From DAOUTY01 sp964453665 (GTDB taxonomy: Bacteria > Chloroflexota > Dehalococcoidia > SZUA-161): DNA of 64,000 nt. Where the stretch lies: positions 11,086 to 75,085 of the forward strand of contig CAYVQT010000005.1 of assembly GCA_964453665.1 (NCBI GenBank). The letters run 5' to 3'. Below, piece after piece: positions 42,799 through 49,323 of this stretch. Each line of letters opens with the position of its first letter. The stretch's first letter is position 1. The translations under genes were made by a program, and so were the position numbers. The notes beneath the pieces were generated by a model. That model searched no databases. It was not told the DNA's origin and saw only the letters and a program-made list of their open reading frames with translations.

Positions 42799-43191
42799 AT
42801 GGCTAGGAAGAAGCCGACCAGGCTCAAAAGACGTGAGAGGAAAGCGATTCCGCGGGGGTGCGCTTATATCCAGTCCACCTTTAACAATACGATAATCACC
42901 CTTACTGATCCCCAGGGCAATGTCATAGCGTGGGGCAGTTCGGGCACTGCCGGATTTAAGGGGTCACGCAAAGGTACTGCCTATGCTGCACAAAGGGCGG
43001 CAGAAGCTACGGCCAAGAGAGGGATGGACCACGGGCTGCGACAGATCGATGTCTATGTTAGAGGTCCCGGAAGTGGGCGGGAGGCTGCGATTCGTTCGCT
43101 TCAGGCTGCAGGTCTCGATATTACCAGCATCAGAGATGTGACACCTATACCGCACAACGGCTGTCGTCCCCCGAAGAGGCGACGGATTTAA
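42799..43191 (+). CDS. rpsK: 30S ribosomal protein S11
   Basis: 130 residues; YIQSTFNNTIITLTDPQGN and DVTPIPHNGCRPPKRRRI are conserved S11 features of the platform. Confidence 0.96.
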   Translation: MARKKPTRLKRRERKAIPRGCAYIQSTFNNTIITLTDPQGNVIAWGSSGTAGFKGSRKGTAYAAQRAAEATAKRGMDHGLRQIDVYVRGPGSGREAAIRSLQAAGLDITSIRDVTPIPHNGCRPPKRRRI

Positions 43192-43203
43192 AGGAGGTTT
43201 AAA

Positions 43204-43830
43204 ATGGCCCGTTACACGGGGCCGGCTTGTCGTGTTTGTCGGCGTCATGGTGAGAAGCTGATGCTGAAGGGCGCTAGATGCTTCACGCCTAAGTGCTCGG
43301 TAATGCAGAAGCATACCCCTCCGGGGCAGCACGGGAGCGCTCGTCGCAAGGTTTCCGAGTATAGCCTCCTGCTAAGGGAGAAGCAAAAAGCGCGTCATAT
43401 TTACGGCGTGCTTGAACGCCAGTTTCGAAAGCATTATGCTGAAGCCGAGCGGCGTCCCGGGCAAAGCGGAGAGAACCTTTTACAGATATTGGAGATGAGG
43501 CTGGATAACGTAGTTTACCGATTGGGCTTTGCGGAATCACGCCGCCAGGCGAGGCAACTGGTGCAGCACGGACATATAACCGTTAATGGGCGAGTGACTA
43601 ATATACCGTCTTGCCAGGTTAAGGAGATGGATGTTATCACCTGGAAGGAAGGAAGTACTAAAACCGTTCTATATAAGGTGGCAGCTCAGGAAATAGAGAG
43701 TAAATTAATCCCGAGCTGGTTGAGTTTGAATCAGGACAACCTCTCGGGACAGGTAATTTCGGCTCCATCGCGTAGCGATATCGAGACTGCCATTGATGAG
43801 CGGCTCATCGTAGCATTTTATTCAAGATAG
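43204..43830 (+). CDS. rpsD: 30S ribosomal protein S4, zinc type
   Basis: 208 residues; the N-terminus has CRVC followed by CFTPKC, so this is the zinc-binding S4 form. The RLDNVVYRLGFAESRRQARQ segment begins the S4 RNA-binding domain. It is a primary 16S rRNA binder and, in E. coli, the alpha-operon repressor. Confidence 0.96.
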   Translation: MARYTGPACRVCRRHGEKLMLKGARCFTPKCSVMQKHTPPGQHGSARRKVSEYSLLLREKQKARHIYGVLERQFRKHYAEAERRPGQSGENLLQILEMRLDNVVYRLGFAESRRQARQLVQHGHITVNGRVTNIPSCQVKEMDVITWKEGSTKTVLYKVAAQEIESKLIPSWLSLNQDNLSGQVISAPSRSDIETAIDERLIVAFYSR

Positions 43831-43860
43831 ACTTTCAGGCATTTTTTTTGAGGAGGTAGC

Positions 43861-44886
43861 GTGTTGCTGGAGGACGTGGTTCCCAAGATAGAGTGCGAAG
43901 ACATCTCTGAGAATTACGGGAAATTTATTATTGAGCCCTTGGAACCCGGCTTCGGGGTCACAGTGGGCAATAGTCTGCGCCGTGTGCTCCTGAGTTCACT
44001 TCGCGGGGCAGCGGTAACTGCGGTGAAGATCGAGGGAGTGCAGCATGAGTTCACCACTATTTCTCATGTAAAGGAAGACGTCATAGAATTTCTGCTCAAT
44101 GTTAAGGAACTGCGGCTCAAGGCCTTTTCCGAGAGATCGGGCAGATTATTTCTCGAGGTCAAGGGTGAAGGTACAGTTTGTGCTGGCGATATTAAACCAT
44201 CTGCTGATTTCGAGGTGGTTAACCCTGAGTTACATCTGGCTACGCTTGATTCGCCGGATGCTTTTCTGGACGTTGTGTTCTACGTTGAACAGGGTAAGGG
44301 ATATGTACCCGCCGGTCGTGGGGATGGTTTGCCGCTCGGCGTTATTCCTGTGGATGCTATTTATACGCCGGTGCGCCGCGTGAATTACAGTATAGAGAAA
44401 ACCCGCGTTGGCCAGGTAAGCAACTATGATCGGCTGATCCTTGAAGTATGGACCGATGGCACCACCTTACCGAGCGAAGCAGTGTCACAGAGTGCTGAGA
44501 TTCTGGTCAATCATTTTGCCCTGTTCTACGATTTGGGTAAGGCCCCGGTAGAGGGAGAGAAGCTACCTATACCGGCTGTCCCTCCAGAGCAATACGAGAT
44601 GCCATTGGAGCAACTTGGTCTTTCAGCGCGCACGTTTAACTCCTTGCGTCGAAGCGGTATAACTAAAGTCGGTGAGCTTCTGGAGAAGAGCGATGCTGAT
44701 TTGCTCGGACTCAGAAGCTTCGGACAGAAATCATTGGACGAGGTAAAAGAGCGGCTTGAGGTGCTCGATATAAAACCGCTGCCCTCGGAAGAGGAGATAG
44801 AATCCCTTGCGGACGAAGTTGAGGCCGGCTCTGAGGAGGCTGGCGGCAAAGAGAACTTTGACGAAGTAGACGAGGTGGAGGACTAG
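43861..44886 (+). CDS. rpoA: RNA polymerase alpha subunit
   Basis: 341 residues, GTG start after GAGGAGG. The alphaNTD (about 1-230) has GNSLRRVLLSSLRGAA; the alphaCTD (about 255-320) has LGLSARTFNSLRRSGI and LLGLRSFGQKSLDEVKERL. A final acidic extension of about 25 residues follows the CTD. Complete. Confidence 0.96.
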   Translation: MLLEDVVPKIECEDISENYGKFIIEPLEPGFGVTVGNSLRRVLLSSLRGAAVTAVKIEGVQHEFTTISHVKEDVIEFLLNVKELRLKAFSERSGRLFLEVKGEGTVCAGDIKPSADFEVVNPELHLATLDSPDAFLDVVFYVEQGKGYVPAGRGDGLPLGVIPVDAIYTPVRRVNYSIEKTRVGQVSNYDRLILEVWTDGTTLPSEAVSQSAEILVNHFALFYDLGKAPVEGEKLPIPAVPPEQYEMPLEQLGLSARTFNSLRRSGITKVGELLEKSDADLLGLRSFGQKSLDEVKERLEVLDIKPLPSEEEIESLADEVEAGSEEAGGKENFDEVDEVED

Positions 44887-44922
44887 TTTGTTCGACGTTA
44901 GCTATTATCCAGTGAGGAAGAG

Positions 44923-45273
44923 ATGAGACACAGGGTAGCCGGTCGCAGACTTTCCAGGTCAACAGGCCATAGGAAGGCGCTATATAGGAACTTGGTAACT
45001 GACCTATTGCGCTATGAGAAGATCGTTACTACTGAGGCTAAGGCTAAGGAAGTGCGGCCTTTGGCGGAGAAGGTGATCACCTGGGGTAAGCAGGGGACTT
45101 TGCATACTCGCCGCCAGGCACTCTCCTTTGTGCTGGACAAGAAAGTGGTGGACAAGGTGTTTACCGAGATCGGCCCCAGGTACGCTGAGAGGCCAGGCGG
45201 TTACACCAGACTGGTCAAGCTGGGGCCGAGGTTGGGAGACGCAGCTCCCATGGCGCAGCTGGAACTGGTTTAG
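44923..45273 (+). CDS. rplQ: 50S ribosomal protein L17
   Basis: 116 residues; MRHRVAGRRLSRSTGHRKAL opens a normal L17. truA begins at the next base after its stop. Confidence 0.96.
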   Translation: MRHRVAGRRLSRSTGHRKALYRNLVTDLLRYEKIVTTEAKAKEVRPLAEKVITWGKQGTLHTRRQALSFVLDKKVVDKVFTEIGPRYAERPGGYTRLVKLGPRLGDAAPMAQLELV

Positions 45274-46047
45274 ATGGAGTTGCTGCCATCAAGAAAATTG
45301 GCGCTGATCGTAGAATACGAGGGAACTAATTACAAGGGGTTTCAGTTTCAACTTGGTGTGCCAACGGTTCAGGGGGACATCGAGCGCGCTCTGGAGAAGC
45401 TGACCGGTGAAAGGATTCGAATCGTTGGTGCCGGACGTACAGATACGGGGGTTCATGCCAGGGGGCAGGTTGTTAGCTTCAGCAGCTTCTCAACGCTGTC
45501 TCTTGAAGCTTTGACCGGGGCTCTTAATTTCTATCTTAGGCCGGATATTGCAGTCAAGGCTGCGAGTGAGGTAGAAAACAGCTTTAATGCCAGGAGGGAC
45601 GCAATTAGTCGGGAATATCGCTATCAAATCTTTAACGGGCCTATGCCTTCTCCATTAATGCAGCGATATTCTTATTTCGTGCCTCATACTCTTGATACTG
45701 ATGCGATGAACGAAGTATGCCGGTGTCTGATAGGGGGCCATGATTTCGCCTCGTTCACTGGCCCGACTAGCCGCAGGACGGTGCGCGAGGTCTACAAAGC
45801 AGAGGTATCGAAAGAAGGGGAATCAGTGCTTTTCGATATAGTGGCCAACTCTTTCTTGAGGAAGCAGGTACGTTGCACGGTGGGTGCCATGGTTAGAGTT
45901 GGTTTGGGCAGGCTGACGGTGGAGGAGTTTGAGGAAATAATGCAGGCGAAGGCCCCCGGCCTGGCAGCACCCGCAGCGCCGCCTTACGGCCTCTGTCTGA
46001 TGAAGGTTAACTATCCTGAGGGCAAGTTCAGTATAAAGGGCAGTTAG
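45274..46047 (+). CDS. truA: tRNA pseudouridine synthase A
   Basis: 257 residues. The catalytic aspartate is D57 in GRTDTGVHARGQVV; SFLRKQVRCTVGAMV is the second conserved block. It modifies U38-U40 in the tRNA anticodon arm. ATG immediately after rplQ, and rplM starts right after its own stop. Confidence 0.94.
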   Translation: MELLPSRKLALIVEYEGTNYKGFQFQLGVPTVQGDIERALEKLTGERIRIVGAGRTDTGVHARGQVVSFSSFSTLSLEALTGALNFYLRPDIAVKAASEVENSFNARRDAISREYRYQIFNGPMPSPLMQRYSYFVPHTLDTDAMNEVCRCLIGGHDFASFTGPTSRRTVREVYKAEVSKEGESVLFDIVANSFLRKQVRCTVGAMVRVGLGRLTVEEFEEIMQAKAPGLAAPAAPPYGLCLMKVNYPEGKFSIKGS

Positions 46048-46479
46048 ATGGGAACCTACAGCACGAAAGCCTCTGATATCGAGCGGAAGTGGTGGGTTAT
46101 CGATGCCTCGGGGAAAACGCTGGGCAGGTTGGCGTCGGAGGTCGCATCACTCCTTAAAGGCAAACATAAGCCGATTTATTCTCCGCATCTTGATGTTGGC
46201 GACTATGTTATAGTTGTAAATGCGGCCGAAGTAAGGGTGACGGGCAACAAGCTCGCCCAGAAGTTCTATTACCGTCATTCTGGATACCCCGGAGGTCTGA
46301 AAAGCATCAGTCTGGGAAGGATGATGGAGACTCATCCCACCAGAGTGATCGAGCATGCAGTAAAGGGGATGTTGCCGCACAATCGGCTGGGTGCTGCGAT
46401 GTTAAAGAAGCTCAAGGTCTATCCCGGGGCCGAGCATCCCCATAAGGCTCAGGTGAAGACGACGGAAAAGGAGAGTTAG
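46048..46479 (+). CDS. rplM: 50S ribosomal protein L13
   Basis: 143 residues; KWWVIDASGKTLGRLASEV and VKGMLPHNRLGAAMLKKLKV are characteristic. It abuts truA and precedes rpsI by 1 nt. Confidence 0.96.
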   Translation: MGTYSTKASDIERKWWVIDASGKTLGRLASEVASLLKGKHKPIYSPHLDVGDYVIVVNAAEVRVTGNKLAQKFYYRHSGYPGGLKSISLGRMMETHPTRVIEHAVKGMLPHNRLGAAMLKKLKVYPGAEHPHKAQVKTTEKES

Positions 46480-46480
46480 G

Positions 46481-46876
46481 TTGAGCGAGCAAGCCTATTT
46501 TCGCGGTACAGGGCGGAGGAAGTCAGCAGTGGCTCAGGTGAGGTTAATGGCGGGCAACGGGGCGATTATAGTAAATGGCAAGCCATTCGAGGATATTTAC
46601 GGCCTGCTGCGATGGCAGTCCGAAATCCTCCAGCCGCTGAGGGTTACCGATACCGAGGGTAAGTTCAATGCCATTGTGAAGGTAGAAGGTGGCGGTATCT
46701 CGTCCCAGGCTGGAGCCATCCGTCATGGTATAAGCCGTGCTCTGGTTGTAATGGATGAGAACCTCAAGCCGCTTCTTCGCAGTCACGGTCTGCTCACCAG
46801 GGATGCCCGTGTTAAGGAGCGGAAGAAGTACGGGCTGAAGAGGGCACGCAAGGCGCGCCAGTACCGCAAGCGATAG
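46481..46876 (+). CDS. rpsI: 30S ribosomal protein S9
   Basis: 131 residues from a TTG start; GTGRRKSAVAQVRL and the C-terminal KKYGLKRARKARQYRKR, whose end reaches the P-site tRNA, are typical. It is the last gene of the ribosomal run and is followed by a strong terminator. Confidence 0.96.
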   Translation: MSEQAYFRGTGRRKSAVAQVRLMAGNGAIIVNGKPFEDIYGLLRWQSEILQPLRVTDTEGKFNAIVKVEGGGISSQAGAIRHGISRALVVMDENLKPLLRSHGLLTRDARVKERKKYGLKRARKARQYRKR

Positions 46877-46913
46877 TATTCACTGTTTATAATAAAGGAA
46901 ACGTGCACCTGAT

Positions 46914-46949
46914 GTGCTCTTCGGGCAATTTGCGCGAAGAGCACTTTTT
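46914..46949 (+). terminator. Rho-independent terminator after rpsI
   Basis: Arms GTGCTCTTCG (46914-46923) and CGAAGAGCAC (46935-46944) pair perfectly over 10 bp, with a short inner GC pairing in the loop, and are followed at once by TTTTT. This ends the ribosomal transcription unit. Confidence 0.85.
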
Positions 46950-47019
46950 ATCACTCACATCTTCGTCGGGCATACTCGGGTATTTAGTGTGAGTATTGAA
47001 TCGGGATTCGTGGTCGTCG

Positions 47020-47050
47020 TTGACAGCATCCGCAGCGCATTTTATATAAT
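47020..47050 (+). promoter_or_regulatory. Near-consensus promoter with no gene close downstream
   Basis: TTGACA at 47020-47025 is followed after 17 nt by TATATA (47043-47048), or after 19 nt by TATAAT (47045-47050). The nearest gene starts over 300 nt downstream, so it either drives a long leader for the protease gene or a small RNA. Confidence 0.5.
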
Positions 47051-47055
47051 ACGCG

Positions 47056-47146
47056 GCTGCGATAAAAGCCATGTATTTAATTGTGAAGCTCAATCTCCTC
47101 AATGCTCGCCCCGCAAAGGCGAGCATTACACTGATGCGAGATTTTT
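47056..47146 (+). ncRNA. Candidate small RNA or structured leader
   Basis: Transcription from the promoter at 47020 would start near 47056. The RNA would contain a perfect 10-bp hairpin (AATGCTCGCC at 47101-47110, GGCGAGCATT at 47118-47127). The 5-nt CTCGC of the left arm can alternatively pair with GCGAG at 47136-47140, directly before TTTTT (47142-47146). Two mutually exclusive folds, one next to a U-run, resemble an attenuator. Boundaries are estimates. Confidence 0.3.
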
Positions 47147-47370
47147 ACTTCGACCTGTTCCATGACTCTGGAATCGATATCTGAACGACGCGCAAACCAC
47201 ATAAGATGTATGGTTCAATGCAGTAGGATAGTCTTTCCATTAAGCTGCTTTCTGTTTTATACTTACGGTTGGCGATATTTTGTGATTTGAAGGTTGGGCT
47301 ATTGAGACCGCCGGTTAGTGGATGACCGATATATACACATGATGAGAAGTAATTAATAGAAGGGGATAGG

Positions 47371-49266
47371 TTGCATTACCGGGTATTTGCTGTCGCATTT
47401 GTCCTGCTCTTGCTGGTAACCGGCCTGTCATCTGTGGCTGCTTTGCCGGTTGCAGAGAATCAAGCCGTTTCCGGCTTGTCCGGCGTGGACGGGCTGAAAG
47501 AATGCTGCCCTGAAGTTAAATCCGCCTTGAAACAGCCAGCGCCTTCAGAGTGTGAAAGCGGAAGCACAGGCTACGGGAATCCGGCGGCACTTTACTGCCA
47601 GAAGCTGGGGTATCTGTATGAAATAAGAGAGGACGGGGAAGGAAATCAATACGGTGTCTGTGTTTTCCCCGATGGTTCGGAGTGCAATGCCTGGGACTTC
47701 TTCAGGGGCGAGTGCGGAGGTGAGTATTCCTACTGCGCGAGAAACGGTTATGACATCGAAACGGAGGTAGTCGATCAGGGAAGCTATATCACGGAATGTG
47801 CCGTATGTGTATCCAGGGCCAGAGATGGTACGGATGCAGCAAGGGTGCCTGTGCTTGAGTTGATGCAGCGTAATGGTGAGCCCCTTATGGAGACGATATC
47901 GTGCAAAGCCGGTGAAGAATCGCGAGATAATTACCTGCAATCTTACAGCACGGTAGACATAAGCGAAAGGGAAGACCTGCCTTCAGCGTTTGACTGGCGG
48001 GATATCGGGGGGCACAGCTATATCGGTCCTGTTCGAAACCAGGGCTCGTGCGGTTCCTGCTATGCATTCGGTGCCTGCGCGGCCGCTGAATCGGTCTACA
48101 ACATCGCCAACGGGTTGACTGACGGGAGCTGCACTGACTTCTCGGAGTCCTTTATCATGTGGTGTCTGGGAGGACTGCCTGAGTACAACCCCCACTTCTA
48201 CGGTTGTACCGGTTCGGATTATTACTACATGGAGCTTACGGCACTAACCGATGAGGGGGTTTGCAGCGAGTCCGATTTTCCCTATCAGACGTGGGACCCG
48301 GGATCGTGCACGCACTGGGATGACCCGAGAACGGTCTTCACTTCATGGCACAGGATAACATGCAATGATGTCGATGCGATAAAAACAGCCATTACGGCCT
48401 ACGGGGTGGTGGATGTCGCAGTGATGACAAGCGACGGCTTTAGAAATTACAACGAAGGCATATATAGCGACTCGATGACCACCTGCGATTCATATCCCTG
48501 TTGGATGACTCAGACAAATCATATCGTGTCCCTGGTCGGCTGGGGACACGATGCGGTAGAGGGTGATTACTGGATCTTGCGCAACAGCTGGGGTGATGAC
48601 TGGGGTGAAGGCGGATACATGCGAATCACAGTGACCTCCGCCCGTGTGGCCTGTGAAGCTACGTACATTGCCGGAGTCGTTACGCCCACGCCCAGTCCGA
48701 CGCCCACGCCCAGCCCGACGCCCACGCCGAGCCCGACGCCCACGCCGACGCCGACACCCACACCCAGCCCGACGCCAACGCCCAGCCTGACACCTACGCC
48801 CACTCCTGAGCCCGGGGATGAGATTGAGATAGCCTTGAAGGCGGGGTGGAACATGGTCTCGGTGCCGCTGATACCCGCCGACAATTCTGTGGAGGCGGTG
48901 TTCCCCGGAGTCGCGGTGGTCTATTCCTGGGACCCGGTAAACAAGCGCTACACCGTTCCAACCACGATCGAGCCGCAAAAGGGGTACATGGTGGCGGTCA
49001 CCGGGGACAGGACGATTGTTATAAGCGGGGAACCAGTGACTACGTGGGCTACCGGTATTGAGGCGGGCTGGGACATGATAGGCTCTGTATTTAACGGCGC
49101 CGGTATCGCCGATCCCGACGATGACCCCGATGGCAGCGTCGAGGCCTTTGCCTACTGGTGGGACCCGGTCAGCAGGAGCTTTGTCTATACGACGGACATC
49201 GAGCCGGGTAAGGGGTACATGGTGGCGGCGACTCAGGATTGCGCACTGACGATGTCGAGTCCGTAA
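47371..49266 (+). CDS. Secreted papain-family (C1) protease with DUF333 domain and C-terminal modules
   Basis: 631 residues, TTG start after AAGGGGATAGG. Signal peptide about 1-30. A DUF333-like domain covers about 65-125 (NPAALYCQKLGYLYEIRED, then GVCVFPDGSECNAWDFFRG). The C1 peptidase domain has active-site Cys230 in GSCGSCYAF with the oxyanion Gln just before, His384 in TNHIVSLVGWG, and Asn405 in RNSWGDDWGEGG. A Pro/Thr/Ser linker of about 43 residues follows, then two short modules built around AGWNMVSVPL and AGWDMIGSV. Full catalytic set, so an active cysteine protease is expected. Probably exported and cell-attached or released; no sortase motif or C-terminal membrane helix is visible. 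Confidence 0.85.
   Translation: MHYRVFAVAFVLLLLVTGLSSVAALPVAENQAVSGLSGVDGLKECCPEVKSALKQPAPSECESGSTGYGNPAALYCQKLGYLYEIREDGEGNQYGVCVFPDGSECNAWDFFRGECGGEYSYCARNGYDIETEVVDQGSYITECAVCVSRARDGTDAARVPVLELMQRNGEPLMETISCKAGEESRDNYLQSYSTVDISEREDLPSAFDWRDIGGHSYIGPVRNQGSCGSCYAFGACAAAESVYNIANGLTDGSCTDFSESFIMWCLGGLPEYNPHFYGCTGSDYYYMELTALTDEGVCSESDFPYQTWDPGSCTHWDDPRTVFTSWHRITCNDVDAIKTAITAYGVVDVAVMTSDGFRNYNEGIYSDSMTTCDSYPCWMTQTNHIVSLVGWGHDAVEGDYWILRNSWGDDWGEGGYMRITVTSARVACEATYIAGVVTPTPSPTPTPSPTPTPSPTPTPTPTPTPSPTPTPSLTPTPTPEPGDEIEIALKAGWNMVSVPLIPADNSVEAVFPGVAVVYSWDPVNKRYTVPTTIEPQKGYMVAVTGDRTIVISGEPVTTWATGIEAGWDMIGSVFNGAGIADPDDDPDGSVEAFAYWWDPVSRSFVYTTDIEPGKGYMVAATQDCALTMSSP
48682..48810 (+). repeat. Tandem repeat encoding PTPSP linker, first protease
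   Basis: Short units close to CCCACGCCCAGCCCGACG repeat across about 130 nt and encode a Pro-Thr-Ser-Pro-Thr-Pro linker. Slippage-prone DNA, so linker length probably varies between strains. Confidence 0.85.
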
Positions 49267-49323
49267 CGAGAAGACTCTTTTTAGTTTATTAATGTGTAGA
49301 ACGGTTGCAGGGGGTTCAGGGAG

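Larger units (their letters stand above)
46877..47370. other. 494-nt non-coding region with terminator, promoter and hairpin
   Basis: Contains the rpsI terminator (46914-46949), a near-consensus promoter (47020-47048), and a perfect 10-bp hairpin (47101-47127) with a T-run beginning 15 nt later. No gene-size frame looks real on either strand. The last 200 nt show no clear feature other than the ribosome site of the protease gene. Confidence 0.6.

Noticed and set aside
43842..43849. Run of eight T before rpoA as a terminator
   Set aside because: No stem precedes it and it is followed at once by the rpoA ribosome site inside a conserved operon.
48682..48810. CRISPR-like tandem repeats
   Set aside because: Units are short, continuous and in frame as a Pro/Thr linker; there are no unique spacers.
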